DNA of 64,000 nt from Halomontanus rarus (GCF_017357405.1 NZ_CP071598.1:620001-684000); one strand, 5' to 3'; counted from the stretch's first letter, positions 51,546 to 60,775 are shown. The notes: generated by a model from the letters alone, not told the origin. Made by a program: numbers and translations.

Positions 51546-52544
51546 TCAGCGAGTCCGCACGTCGAAGAGCGGAGAGTCGGACGTGACCGTCCCGATGGTC
51601 TCCCGCGTTCGCTCCTCGTACTCCCGTATCGTTTCCATCCCGTACTCCGCCTCGAGGTCGGAAAGCGAAACGTCGTCGTCGATCGACTCGACCACGACGA
51701 TTCCGTCCTCGTCGTGGATGTCCAGTACGACCGAGCCGCCGTACTCTCGCTGGATCGCCTCCGCCCAGTCGCGAGAGCCCGACTTGGCGTAGGATTTGCA
51801 GTCCGTGTTGATCTCGGCGAAGGAGATGCAGGCACTGCCGCCGTGCAGGTCGACGTCGGTAACGCGGGGGTTGCCCCACCCCTGGTCGACGTCGCCGACG
51901 ACGTCGCGTCGGGGCGTGTACACCCGCGCCTCGCTCTTGTCGCAGAGCGCGATGTGGTATCCGTGATACAGCGCCCACGTTCGAAGGCGCGCGTGAGCGC
52001 TTCCGTGGGTGGGAAAGAGAACCAGGTCGGCGCCCTTCGCTCCCAGCGTCGCTCCCACCTCGGGATAGCGACAGTCCCAGCAGATGAACGCGCCGACGGT
52101 TCCGAACTCGGTCTCCCAGACCGGAATCTCCTCGCCCGGGGAGATCCCTCCTTCGATCTCGCCGACGGTCGGAGCGACTTTACGGTAGGTGCCGACGACG
52201 TCGCCGTCCGGCGAGATCAGCGCCGCGGCGTTGTAGAACTCGTCGCCGTCGCGCTCGTACATCGGAAGGAGAACGTAGCTGTCGAGCGCGACGGCGTGTT
52301 CGCTGACCGCATCGGTCGCGGGGCCGGGGATCGGTTCGGCGACGGCCTCGAGAAGTCCGTCCTGACGGGCTGCGTGCTGGAGTGCCACCTCCGGAAAGAC
52401 GACGAAGTCGGGATCGTACCGATCCGCGATATCCAGCAGCGAACGGATGTTCCGCAGGCCGGTTCGCGCTCGCCACTCGGCGTCGGGATCGTCTCTGTCG
52501 GTCGGGTTGTGCACTGCGAAGGAGAGGACGCGCGTCAGTTGCAT
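51546..52544 (-). CDS. Carbon-nitrogen hydrolase (nitrilase superfamily), copy 2
   Basis: A 332-residue amidase with the same layout as the copy at 23.1k. FVVFPEVALQHA gives the Glu, TYRKVAPTVGEIEGG the Lys and VGAFICWDCRYPEVG the Cys. GSAHARLRTWALYHGYHIALCDKSEARVYTPRRD matches GSAHLPFRTWASYYGYHVAYCDKNDAKVFTPTGD in the other copy, in equivalent places, so the two are clear paralogues. The last residues (LSDLEAEYGMETIREYEERT) also correspond. Two paralogous amidases in one island suggest two similar amide or carbamoyl substrates. It is divergent from the heparinase-like gene. No export signal. Confidence 0.92.
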   Translation of the reverse strand: MQLTRVLSFAVHNPTDRDDPDAEWRARTGLRNIRSLLDIADRYDPDFVVFPEVALQHAARQDGLLEAVAEPIPGPATDAVSEHAVALDSYVLLPMYERDGDEFYNAAALISPDGDVVGTYRKVAPTVGEIEGGISPGEEIPVWETEFGTVGAFICWDCRYPEVGATLGAKGADLVLFPTHGSAHARLRTWALYHGYHIALCDKSEARVYTPRRDVVGDVDQGWGNPRVTDVDLHGGSACISFAEINTDCKSYAKSGSRDWAEAIQREYGGSVVLDIHDEDGIVVVESIDDDVSLSDLEAEYGMETIREYEERTRETIGTVTSDSPLFDVRTR

Positions 52545-52770
52545 ACGTCTACTAGACGAAATGCCCGAGGGAGATAAGATTTGCCTCCCGCGTAGGCTTG
52601 CTCGACTCGCTCTTCCGTCGAGCGGCGATCGAACCGACGAGTGCGGCGGAACGGGTGAGCTCGCGAGCCTCGATCACTGCGCGAACGCGGCGGACGATCG
52701 CGACAGCGCCCGTGAGAACCGAGCGCGTCGGCGACGGACCGCTTATTACCCGCCGTCGGAATGGAAGACC

Positions 52771-54693
52771 ATGACCGCGTCCGACGGACGATACCCACCG
52801 GCATCGTGGACAGTCGACGAAGTACGCGATGCACTGACCGCTGGAGACGGCGAGACGGACCTGCCGACGTACGCCAACGCGTCGCGCTGGCGAGAGATCG
52901 CCGCCGATCCGCTGACCGGCGACCCGGTCGATACGATTCTCGCGTCGGCCGAGTCCGTTCGAGGCGATCCGGTTCCCCGGCTTCCCGCCACCCTGTACGC
53001 CGATTACGTACGAGCGGGTAACCGAAACCGGTACGAACGCGCGTACTTCGGTCGACAGCGGCGGCTCGCGCTAGCGACGCTCGCGGAGTGTTTCGAGCGC
53101 GAGGGTACGTACCTCGACGACGTCCTCGACGTCGCTTGGTCGATCTGTGAGCAGACGACGTGGCTGCTACCGGCACACCTTCCGGACGAGGAACGCTGTG
53201 ACGAATTGCCCTCGTTGGCCGGACCGGCCGACCACCACGTAGCGCTGTTCTCGGCCCGAACCGCGCACCTCCTCGCCGAAGTCGACCACCTGCTTGACGA
53301 CCGCCTTCACCCGGCGCTCAGAGAGCGGATTCGGACGGAGGTCGACGATCGAGTTCTCACGCCGTTCGAGGCGCAGGACGACTTCCATTGGCGACGGCCC
53401 TCGAGCGGCAACTGGAACGCCGTCTGCCACGCGGGCACCGTTCTCGCCGCGCTGTACCTCGAGGACGACGTCGACCGACTCTCGAAGTTGGTGGTGAAGG
53501 CGGCGAACGGGCTCGAGCACTACGTGGAGAGCTTCGGACGCGACGGGTGCTCGACCGAAGGGCTCTCGTACTGGAACTTCGGGTTCGGTCACTACGCGAT
53601 GCTCGCCGCCGCCCTCGAGGCGCGGACGGGCGGTCGTCTGTCGCTGTGCACCCCGCCCATCCTGTCCGAGGTCGTTCGATTCCCGCTCCGGATCGAACTC
53701 AGTCCCGGCCGTCACGTCCCGTTTTCGGACTCTCGAGAGACGGACGACGTCGATCCCCACCTCGCCTGTTGGGCCGGCGACCGATTCGACGTCCCCGCCC
53801 TCGCAGCTGCGGGTCGACGGTCGCTGGCGTCGGCGGACGGTCCGTTCTCCCAACGAACGTCCGAAAGTCTGGTCGAGACGGTCCGGAACCTCTGCTGGTG
53901 CCAACGGACGTCGACCGATGAAGTAGAGCGGACGCCGCCTCGCCGGCATTACTTCGACGATGCTCAGTGGTGGATCGCGCGCGCCGATCCGACCGACGCC
54001 GACGGGCTCGTCGTGGCCGCCAAGGCGGGCCACAACGACGAGCATCACAACCACAACGACTGTGGGACGTTCGTGGTTCACCGGCAGAGGGAGTCGTCGC
54101 TGACGGATATCGAGTTCGGAACGTACGATCGGGACTACTTTAGCGACGGGCGGTACGAGTACCTGGTCGCGCGGTCGCTCGGCCACTCGGTTCCGTACGT
54201 GAACGGCCACGAGCAGGCCGCCGGTCGAGAGCACTCCGCTCGGGTCGTCGACCGCGGAGCGACCGAGGACGGCGAGCGATTCGAAGTCGACCTCACGGAC
54301 TGTTATCCGTCGGTCGCCGCCGTCGCGTCGCTTCGGCGCTCGATCGTACTCGACCGCGCCGCGGAAACGGTGCGCGTCACGGATGCGGCGACGTTCGATT
54401 CCGACGTCGAGGAACCGGAGCTGCAATCGATCTTCGTCTCGTTCTCCCCGATCGAACGGCTTGAGGACGGATTGACCGTCGGCGGCGACCGAACCCGAAC
54501 GCGACTCTCGTTCGACCCGACGCCGGATCGAATCCGGGTCGAACGGCTCGAGGACGCCGTCAGGACCGCGTCGGCGGACGAGTCCAACGTCGTCCCTCGC
54601 GACGTCTGGCGGGCGCGTGTCGTCCCGCCAACCGACTCCGCGGACGGCTCGTGCGTCCTTCGAACGACGATCGCACCCGACCCGCTCGAGTGA
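52771..54693 (+). CDS. Heparinase II/III-family polysaccharide lyase
   Basis: A 640-residue protein with the two-part architecture of heparinase II/III lyases. An alpha-toroid (residues 1-340) includes FHWRRPSSGNWNAVCHAG with catalytic-type Asn/His, DGCSTEGLSYWNFGFGHYAM with the Tyr, and GRHVPFSDS. A beta-sandwich starts near 390 with WWIARADPTDADGLVVAAKAGHNDEHHNHNDCGTF, the strongly conserved His/Asn zinc-binding segment. These enzymes cleave uronic-acid-containing polysaccharides by beta-elimination. No signal peptide, so imported oligosaccharide may be the substrate. The frame is open 108 codons upstream, but a CTTATTACC box about 30 bases before this ATG supports the start. Confidence 0.88.
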   Translation: MTASDGRYPPASWTVDEVRDALTAGDGETDLPTYANASRWREIAADPLTGDPVDTILASAESVRGDPVPRLPATLYADYVRAGNRNRYERAYFGRQRRLALATLAECFEREGTYLDDVLDVAWSICEQTTWLLPAHLPDEERCDELPSLAGPADHHVALFSARTAHLLAEVDHLLDDRLHPALRERIRTEVDDRVLTPFEAQDDFHWRRPSSGNWNAVCHAGTVLAALYLEDDVDRLSKLVVKAANGLEHYVESFGRDGCSTEGLSYWNFGFGHYAMLAAALEARTGGRLSLCTPPILSEVVRFPLRIELSPGRHVPFSDSRETDDVDPHLACWAGDRFDVPALAAAGRRSLASADGPFSQRTSESLVETVRNLCWCQRTSTDEVERTPPRRHYFDDAQWWIARADPTDADGLVVAAKAGHNDEHHNHNDCGTFVVHRQRESSLTDIEFGTYDRDYFSDGRYEYLVARSLGHSVPYVNGHEQAAGREHSARVVDRGATEDGERFEVDLTDCYPSVAAVASLRRSIVLDRAAETVRVTDAATFDSDVEEPELQSIFVSFSPIERLEDGLTVGGDRTRTRLSFDPTPDRIRVERLEDAVRTASADESNVVPRDVWRARVVPPTDSADGSCVLRTTIAPDPLE

Positions 54694-54875
54694 GCGACCG
54701 GCGACGGTCACCGGCGTGTCGACGGAGTGTACGGCCTCTACCCGCGTCTCGTCCTCATTTCGCCTCTCCCACAGCGAACGACCCGGAATCGCCCGTCGCG
54801 GCGCCGGAGCCACCGCCCGTGATAGATCCTGACAAACCAAAACGGTAAAGAGCCGCGCGATACTCGCCGACGACG

Positions 54876-56261
54876 ATGGATACGCCGAAGAATGTGCTGC
54901 TTATCATGTCGGACGAACACCGTCCGGACGCGCTGGGATGTGCCGGGCATCCGACGGTCAGGACGCCTGCGCTGGACGGGCTCGCCGCCGAGGGGACGCG
55001 GTTCGCGTCGACGTACTGCTCGAGCCCGCTGTGCGCGCCGAGTCGGGCGAGTCTAGCGACCGGACGCTACGTTCACGAGACCGGTCACTGGGACAACGCG
55101 ACGCCGTACGATGGCACGCCGCGGAGTTGGGGGCACCACTTCTCCGAACGCGGCGTCGACGTGACGACCGTCGGAAAGCTGGACTTCGAGCCCGACGTCG
55201 ACGACGGTTTCGACGACCAGCGAATCGCGTCCCACCGGGAATCACCGGACGTGAACGGGTTGTACCGTGATCCACCGATACGCCGCGAGAACGCGCGAGA
55301 GCGGATCCTCGCCGCCGGTCCGGTCGAGGAGACCGTCTGGTATCGAGAGCGCGAGGAGGCGAAGACGGCGGAAGCCATCGGCGTGCTCGAGTCGAAGGCC
55401 GCCTCGGACGACGACGCGCCCTGGGTTCTGAACGTCAACTACATCCTCCCGCACTTTCCGCTGGAGGTCGAATCGTCGTACTACGACACGTACCCGCCGG
55501 AGGAGGTGGACCTGCCGATCGACAATCCGGCGGCCGACGATCACCCGATCCTCGAGGAGCTCAGGGATCACTTCGACGGTCGCGACGTGGACGAAGCGGT
55601 ACTCCGACGAACGCGAGCGGCGTACTACGGACTCTGTACGGCTCTCGACGACTACGTCGGCCGTCTCCTGTCGGCACTGGACCGACTCGGGCTGGCCGAC
55701 GACACGCTGGTCGTCTACACGAGCGATCACGGCGAACCGCTCGGCGATCACGAGATCTGGTGGAAGTGTTGCATGTACGAACAGTCGGTCGGCGTGCCGC
55801 TCATCGTGCGAGGCCCCGGTGTCGAAGAGGGTGCCCTCGTCGAACAGCCGACGTCGCTGCTCGATCTCGTCCCCACGATGGCCGACAGAGTCGGGATCGA
55901 ACTCGACCGGAACTGGCGCGGAAGATCCCTGTTGCCCGTCGTCGCCGGTGACCGCGAGGCGGACCCAGATCGAACCGTGTTCAGCGAGTACCACGCACAC
56001 GGCACGAGTCGGGGGATGTTCATGCTGCGTCGGGAACGCTACAAGTACGTGTACTACTCCGAGAATCCCGATCAGTTGTTCGATCTCGACGCCGATCCGG
56101 CGGAGACGAACAACCTCGCAGCGAACGGGGAGTACGAGGAACTCCGCGCCGAGTTCGAGTCCGAACTCAGGACGATCACCGATCCGGACACGGTCGACCG
56201 GCGCGCCCGCCGCGATCAGGAGCGACGACGCGCGGAACTCACCTCCGAAGCGAACGAGTAG
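54876..56261 (+). CDS. Sulfatase (formylglycine type, choline-sulfatase-like)
   Basis: A 461-residue sulfatase. NVLLIMSDEHRPDALGCAGH (residues 6-25) carries metal-binding Asp-Glu. SSPLCAPSRASLATGRYVHE has the Cys-x-Pro-x-Arg motif for formylglycine, and VVYTSDHGEPLGDHEIWWKCCMYEQ supplies late Asp, His and Lys. The C-terminus (VYYSENPDQLFDLDADPAETNNLAA) is the usual end of this group. No signal peptide. Its active site is normal, in contrast to the altered copy at 48.3k. No formylglycine-generating enzyme or anaerobic maturase is encoded in this window, so maturation relies on a gene elsewhere. It lies 180 bases downstream of the lyase on the same strand. Confidence 0.93.
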   Translation: MDTPKNVLLIMSDEHRPDALGCAGHPTVRTPALDGLAAEGTRFASTYCSSPLCAPSRASLATGRYVHETGHWDNATPYDGTPRSWGHHFSERGVDVTTVGKLDFEPDVDDGFDDQRIASHRESPDVNGLYRDPPIRRENARERILAAGPVEETVWYREREEAKTAEAIGVLESKAASDDDAPWVLNVNYILPHFPLEVESSYYDTYPPEEVDLPIDNPAADDHPILEELRDHFDGRDVDEAVLRRTRAAYYGLCTALDDYVGRLLSALDRLGLADDTLVVYTSDHGEPLGDHEIWWKCCMYEQSVGVPLIVRGPGVEEGALVEQPTSLLDLVPTMADRVGIELDRNWRGRSLLPVVAGDREADPDRTVFSEYHAHGTSRGMFMLRRERYKYVYYSENPDQLFDLDADPAETNNLAANGEYEELRAEFESELRTITDPDTVDRRARRDQERRRAELTSEANE

Positions 56262-56323
56262 TTCGACGGCGAACCAATCTCCGGTCGAACGAATTCGAGA
56301 ACGGTGTATCGTGTCGGATTCGT

Positions 56324-56343
56324 CCCCGCGCTAAAGGGCGAGG
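56324..56343 (-). mobile_element. Solo IS200/IS605-type right-end hairpin after oppF
   Basis: On the minus strand CCTCGCCC-TTTA-GCGCGGGG forms an 8-pair stem with one mismatch and one G-T pair, preceded by GGAAAAA. Its layout (GGAAAA, CCTCGCCCTTTAG, then GGGG) matches the right-end motif of haloarchaeal TnpB elements as I recall it. It sits just 27 bases beyond the OppF stop, so no tnpB is present. Either a solo remnant or the OppF terminator hairpin. Confidence 0.35.
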
Positions 56344-56369
56344 TTTTTCCACGAATTTCCGTAACCGAA

Positions 56370-57488
56370 TCAGTCGCCAGCCGCTTGTTCCTCGGTATCG
56401 TCCGTAGTACCGAAGTCGTCGTCGGTCAGTTCGGGGCTCGACCAGTACTCGTGTGCTTCGCCGGCGAGTCGATAGCACTTGGCGGAGTGTTCGGCACCGA
56501 TTTCGAATCCCTGTGGCTCCGTTTCCCGGCAGACTGCGCGCGCTTCGGGACACCGCGTGTGGAACCGACAGCCCGACGGCGGGTTCGTCGGATCGGGAAT
56601 GTCGATCTTGCGCATTGGGAGGTCGCCCCCGTGAGAGTCGGGATTCAGGTTCGGCGTCGCCCAGCGAAGCGCCTTGGTGTAGGGGTGTTGCGGATCGTTG
56701 ATGATCTGTTCGGCGGGGCCGATCTCCACGAGTTTACCGAGGTACATGATACCGATCAGTCCGTCGGCTTTCGTCGCCAGATAGTTGGCGTTCGAGAGGT
56801 CGTGCGAGATCGACAGGAACGAGGTGTTGAAGTACTCCTGCAGCTCAAGGAAGAGGTCCATCATCTCGATGCGTAAGGAGACGTCGAGCGCACTGATGGC
56901 CTCGTCCGCGAGGATGATGTCGGGACTCATCAACAGGGCGCGAATGAGCGCGACGCGTTGCTTCTCGCCACCCGACAGTTGGTGGGGGTAACGCGAAGCG
57001 TAGTCCTCGGGTGGCGTCATGCCGACGGTCTCGAGCATTCCGAAGATTCGGGCACGTCGGTCCTGCCGACTCAGATCTTTTTGCCAGTGCTTCAGCGGCG
57101 CCGAAAGCGTGCTGAGGACCTGTGAGTTTGGATTGAGCGAACTGCCCGGGTCCTGGTGAATGATCTGGAGGGACTTCCGTATCTCGCTGTAGGGGATCTT
57201 GACGTCACCTCGCTTGTCCTTGGCGTCCCAGATGTCCTGACCGCGATATTTGACGCTACCACCGGTCGGCCGCTGGAGACCGATGGCGGTTTTACCGAGC
57301 GTGGTCTTCCCACAGCCGCTCTCGCCGACCAGTGCGATAACTTGATTCTCGGGAATCTCCAGTGAGACGCCATCGACGGCCTTGACGACGTCCGACTTCG
57401 AGAAGAGGTCGAAGACGCCCGAACTCTGCTCGAAGTGAACTTCGACGTTCTCCAGGGTCAAAACCGGTTCGTCGCTAGTCGAGCTCAT
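56370..57488 (-). CDS. oppF: Oligopeptide/oligosaccharide ABC transporter ATPase (OppF/DppF type)
   Basis: A 372-residue ABC ATPase. Walker A is GESGCGKTTLGKTA (near residue 58), the signature LSGGEKQRVALIRAL, Walker B IILADEAISALD and switch FLSISHDLSN. The C-terminal oligopeptide-transporter domain has PPSGCRFHTRCPEARAVC, a four-Cys group known to bind an iron-sulfur cluster in this family. The frame is open far upstream in a spurious reading, but MSSTSDEPVL is the true start and overlaps the stop of oppD by four bases (ATGA). It is the last gene of the importer operon. Confidence 0.94.
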   Translation of the reverse strand: MSSTSDEPVLTLENVEVHFEQSSGVFDLFSKSDVVKAVDGVSLEIPENQVIALVGESGCGKTTLGKTAIGLQRPTGGSVKYRGQDIWDAKDKRGDVKIPYSEIRKSLQIIHQDPGSSLNPNSQVLSTLSAPLKHWQKDLSRQDRRARIFGMLETVGMTPPEDYASRYPHQLSGGEKQRVALIRALLMSPDIILADEAISALDVSLRIEMMDLFLELQEYFNTSFLSISHDLSNANYLATKADGLIGIMYLGKLVEIGPAEQIINDPQHPYTKALRWATPNLNPDSHGGDLPMRKIDIPDPTNPPSGCRFHTRCPEARAVCRETEPQGFEIGAEHSAKCYRLAGEAHEYWSSPELTDDDFGTTDDTEEQAAGD

Positions 57489-58558
57489 TGGTTCGCCTCC
57501 GTCGAATCGTCCTGGAATGGAAGGGTGTACGGGATGGCCTCCCTGGATTGTTCCCAGTGGAAACACGCGACGTCGTGACCCGCTGTCACGGCGTGGTAAC
57601 CGGGGTCTTCGGAGACGCACTCGTCGTCTGCGAGCGGACATCGCGGGTGGTACGAACACCCCTCTGGGGTGTGCACCGGGTCGGGGCTCGAGCCCTCGAT
57701 CGGCCGCATTTCGTCGACGTGGACGTCGAGGTTGGGAGTCGCGTTTAACAGCGCCCGTGTGTACGGGTGTGCGGCGTTGCGGATGATGTCGTCGATCGTA
57801 CTGACCTCGACGAACTCGAACGCGTACATTACGGCGATGCGTTCGGCCAGTTCGGCGACTAGCGGGAGGTCGTGCGTGATGAACACCATCGCGACCTCGT
57901 ACTTCTCCTGTACTTCTCGGAGGAGCTTGAGGATCGAGCGCTGCATCAGGAGATCCAGCGCGGCGGTCGGTTCGTCCATCACCAGTACCTGCGGCTCCAG
58001 CACCATGCTCAGCGCGATGAGCGCACGCTGTTTCATGCCGCCGCTGAGTTCGTGCGGGTACGAGTTGAGTACCCGTTCGGGATCCATGTACAGGTCCGCG
58101 AGCAGTTCGCGGGCCCGGTCCATTCCCTCGCTGAAGTTCGCGTTGTGGGCGTCGAGTGTTTCCTCGAAGTGGCCTTTGATCGATAACGTCGGGTTCCAGG
58201 AACTCATCGCGCCCTGGAACACCATGGAGATCTCCTCCCACCGGACCTTCTTGAGCTCTTTCGGGCTCAAGTCCAGCAGATCGATCGGCTGTCCCCGTTC
58301 CGGATAGTACGTGATTTCTCCCGTGAGCACGCCCGGATCGACGACGGCGTCGAGCAGCGCCGAGGCGAACATCGACTTGCCCGAGCCGCTTTCTCCGACG
58401 ACGCCGAGGATTTCCTCGCGCTCGATATCCATGTTGACGTTGTCGAGAACGCGGGACTGTCCCCGGTCCATGTCGAACGTCACCGATGCGTTGCGGATCT
58501 CGAGGATCGTGTCCGTACTCGAATTCAGATCTGTCGTTGAGTGATCTACGGCGTTCAT
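57485..58558 (-). CDS. oppD: Oligopeptide/oligosaccharide ABC transporter ATPase (OppD/DppD type)
   Basis: A 357-residue ABC ATPase paired with OppF. Walker A GESGSGKSMFASALLD (near residue 50), signature LSGGMKQRALIALSM, Walker B VLVMDEPTAALD, and switch FITHDLPLVAEL. The C-terminal HTPEGCSYHPRCPLADDEC is the oligopeptide-transporter Cys domain. A longer open frame exists upstream but MNAVDHSTTD is the start; the permease gene stops two bases before it. Together OppD and OppF power the permease pair OppB/OppC. The system may carry peptides or oligosaccharides, as haloarchaeal members of this family transport both. Confidence 0.94.
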   Translation of the reverse strand: MNAVDHSTTDLNSSTDTILEIRNASVTFDMDRGQSRVLDNVNMDIEREEILGVVGESGSGKSMFASALLDAVVDPGVLTGEITYYPERGQPIDLLDLSPKELKKVRWEEISMVFQGAMSSWNPTLSIKGHFEETLDAHNANFSEGMDRARELLADLYMDPERVLNSYPHELSGGMKQRALIALSMVLEPQVLVMDEPTAALDLLMQRSILKLLREVQEKYEVAMVFITHDLPLVAELAERIAVMYAFEFVEVSTIDDIIRNAAHPYTRALLNATPNLDVHVDEMRPIEGSSPDPVHTPEGCSYHPRCPLADDECVSEDPGYHAVTAGHDVACFHWEQSREAIPYTLPFQDDSTEANQ

Positions 58559-58560
58559 GA

Positions 58561-59631
58561 TTAGTGGCCCTCCACAGTTGTCGTGGGTCCAGTACCGCCT
58601 CCCTCCTCGGGTTCGGCGGCATCGCTGTCGTCGACTTTCTTCGTGTGCTTGGCCCTGATTCGCGGGTTGAAGATCCGGTCCATACCCTGACCGAGCAATA
58701 TGAGCCCGAGGGACATGAGGACGATCAGGATCATCGGCGCGAGGAACCAGTGGGCGTATTTCGGATTGTTCATCGCACCGGCGTCGTACGCCAGGTTCAT
58801 CATGACACCCCAGTTGAGGGTGGTGAACGGAAGGATCCCGAGGAAGTACAGCCCCACGGACGAGATGATAACCCTCCGCGCGCCGGTCACGAAGTTCACC
58901 ATGACGAACGGCATCACGTTCGGGGCGACGACCTTGACCATGATCGTCCACACCGGGAGACCCATAGTACGCGCCGCTTCGACGTACGACTCTTGGCGGA
59001 TCGCCAGCACCTGGGACCGCAGCACCCGGGAAAAGCCAGCCCACGCGTTCACCGAGAGAAGGATACCGACGACGAACGGGTCCCGCGGCTCGATAACGGC
59101 CGACAGGACGACGATCAACGGGAGACCAGGAATGGTCATGACGACGTCCGCGATCGACATCATGAACCGGTCGAGACGACCGCCTTTGTAGCCCGAAATG
59201 ATCCCCCAGACGGCACCCAGCCCCGACGAAAAGATGGCGCCAGCGAGGATCATCTTGAGCATTGCCGGCGTCGCGTGAACGAGCGTCGCGCCGATCCCTT
59301 TGCCAAGTCCGTCGGTTCCGAGCGGGAACTCCCAATTTACGAACGGTGCGAGCGCGTTCGGACCGTCGCTCGATCGGGGAACCTCGACGAGATACGGTCC
59401 GATCGTTCCAAGGAGAACGAAGAACAGGACCGTCGCGAGACCGAACAGAGCGCGCTTGTCGTGCCAGAGGATCCGGAGGGGTGCGAGGAGATAGATGTCT
59501 AGCGTGCCCTTGAGGCGCTCTGCTCTCGTCTCCTCCACGTCGGCGGTCGTGTGAAACGGTGAGGTAGATCGATCGCCGGTCACCGCACCGCCGTCGGTAG
59601 ACGTTTCGCGATCAGAAGGCTTCACGGTCAT
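58561..59631 (-). CDS. oppC: ABC transporter permease (OppC/DppC type)
   Basis: A 356-residue inner-membrane permease. A charged N-terminal tail of about 50 residues leads to a first span (LFGLATVLFFVLLGTIGPYLV). The inner core has GLGAVWGIISGYKGGRLDRF, MSIADVVMTIPGLPLIVV, and the ATPase-coupling loop EAARTMGLPVWTIMVKVVAPN. I chose the ATG at 59631 because a strong Shine-Dalgarno (GGAGGTGA) lies five bases upstream of it. A start four codons earlier is possible. It overlaps the end of oppB by about 20 bases, so the two subunits are coupled. Confidence 0.93.
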   Translation of the reverse strand: MTVKPSDRETSTDGGAVTGDRSTSPFHTTADVEETRAERLKGTLDIYLLAPLRILWHDKRALFGLATVLFFVLLGTIGPYLVEVPRSSDGPNALAPFVNWEFPLGTDGLGKGIGATLVHATPAMLKMILAGAIFSSGLGAVWGIISGYKGGRLDRFMMSIADVVMTIPGLPLIVVLSAVIEPRDPFVVGILLSVNAWAGFSRVLRSQVLAIRQESYVEAARTMGLPVWTIMVKVVAPNVMPFVMVNFVTGARRVIISSVGLYFLGILPFTTLNWGVMMNLAYDAGAMNNPKYAHWFLAPMILIVLMSLGLILLGQGMDRIFNPRIRAKHTKKVDDSDAAEPEEGGGTGPTTTVEGH

Positions 59632-60625
59632 CACCTCCGGCACGCGGGTCGATCAGGCCGTACGTCAGGTCTGCGATGTAAATGCCCAGAATCGTCGCGA
59701 TGGTGATGAAGAGGAATCCCCCCATAAGGAGCGGATAGTCGCGAGCACCGAGACTCTGGAATACGTAGTAGCCGAGACCGGGATACAGGAAAATTTCCTC
59801 GAGGATGATCGATCCACCGAACAGTGATCCGATCGCGATCATAATACTCGTGTACATCGGAAGAATGGCGTTACGACCGACGTATCGGAGGGCGATGCGC
59901 CGCTCGGAGAGCCCGCGGAGGCGCGCGACTCGCAGGTAATCGTTTCCAAGGATCTGGATACTGTTCCCTCGCATCGAAAGTGCTCTGGCACCGAAACCGG
60001 CGATCACCAGGGCAGAGATCGGAAGCGCCCCGTGATACAGCACGCTCCCGATGAACGCGAGGTTCATTCCGGGATCGATCGACGAGTTCACGCGGCCGCC
60101 GGTGGGGAAGATGCCCGTGTTGTATCCGAGTATCCAGAGCAGTAGTACGGCGACGACGTAGAACGGGACCGACGTGACGATGATCGCGACGGTCGACGAT
60201 CCGATGTCGAATCGGGAGCCCTCGCCGTAGGCCATGACGGCCCCCAGGGTAATCCCGATGGTAAAGGTCCCGAACAGGGACACCGCCGAGACGAAAATCG
60301 TCCAGGGCATCGCCTTGGCCAGGATATCGATGACGTCCTGATTGTACCAGATCGATCGCCCGAAGTCACCGGTCAGCAGACTCGTGGTGTAGTCGAAGAA
60401 GGCGATGTGGATCGGCTTCGAGGGATGAACGCTCGAGTACAGCTCCACCATATTGTTGATTTGCTCTTGGCTCATATCCTGGTTGCTCTGTGAGAGTCGC
60501 GCTTGAAGGTACGCCATGGGGCCGCCCGGCATGAGCCGGAGGAGCGCAAACGTGAGAGCGAACACGCAGATAAGTGTTAGAAACGCCTGTATCGTTCGCT
60601 CGATGAAGTAGTTCGTGTTAGCCAT
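59612..60625 (-). CDS. oppB: ABC transporter permease (OppB/DppB type)
   Basis: A 337-residue permease of the OppB group. The N-terminal span (TIQAFLTLICVFALTFALL) is followed by the long extracellular loop (MPGGPMAYLQARL to DFGRSIW). The membrane core has FGTFTIGITLGAVMAYGEG, FYVVAVLLLWILGYNTGIFPTGG and the coupling loop YLRVARLRGLSERRIALRYVGRNAILP. YIADLTYGLIDPRAGG is the end. TTATATACC at 60763-60771 (minus strand) is a good TATA box, giving a leader of about 110 bases, so it has its own promoter separate from the upstream binding-protein gene. Confidence 0.93.
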   Translation of the reverse strand: MANTNYFIERTIQAFLTLICVFALTFALLRLMPGGPMAYLQARLSQSNQDMSQEQINNMVELYSSVHPSKPIHIAFFDYTTSLLTGDFGRSIWYNQDVIDILAKAMPWTIFVSAVSLFGTFTIGITLGAVMAYGEGSRFDIGSSTVAIIVTSVPFYVVAVLLLWILGYNTGIFPTGGRVNSSIDPGMNLAFIGSVLYHGALPISALVIAGFGARALSMRGNSIQILGNDYLRVARLRGLSERRIALRYVGRNAILPMYTSIMIAIGSLFGGSIILEEIFLYPGLGYYVFQSLGARDYPLLMGGFLFITIATILGIYIADLTYGLIDPRAGGDDREAF

Positions 60626-60762
60626 GCTGTATTTGTGGAGAGATAGTTACCACGTCCAGTGACGGTTTACAATCAGCCACCGACATCGGTTTCTTTGTTA
60701 AATTCTGATAACATTTACTTGGCAGCATCATGGTAAGCTCTACCAGAGAAGTAGTCTCAACA

Positions 60763-60775
60763 GGTATATAATTTT
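60763..60775 (-). promoter_or_regulatory. TATA box for the oppBCDF transcript
   Basis: Minus-strand AAAATTATATACC is the best TATA match in the 646-base gap 60626-61271 between the binding protein and oppB. It predicts a transcript beginning near 60740 with a leader of about 115 bases. The rest of this gap holds no supported gene. Confidence 0.5.

Noticed and set aside
53167..54840. 557-codon minus-strand frame over the heparinase-like gene
   Set aside because: Shadow of the lyase, whose HHNHND segment and toroid motifs are on the plus strand.
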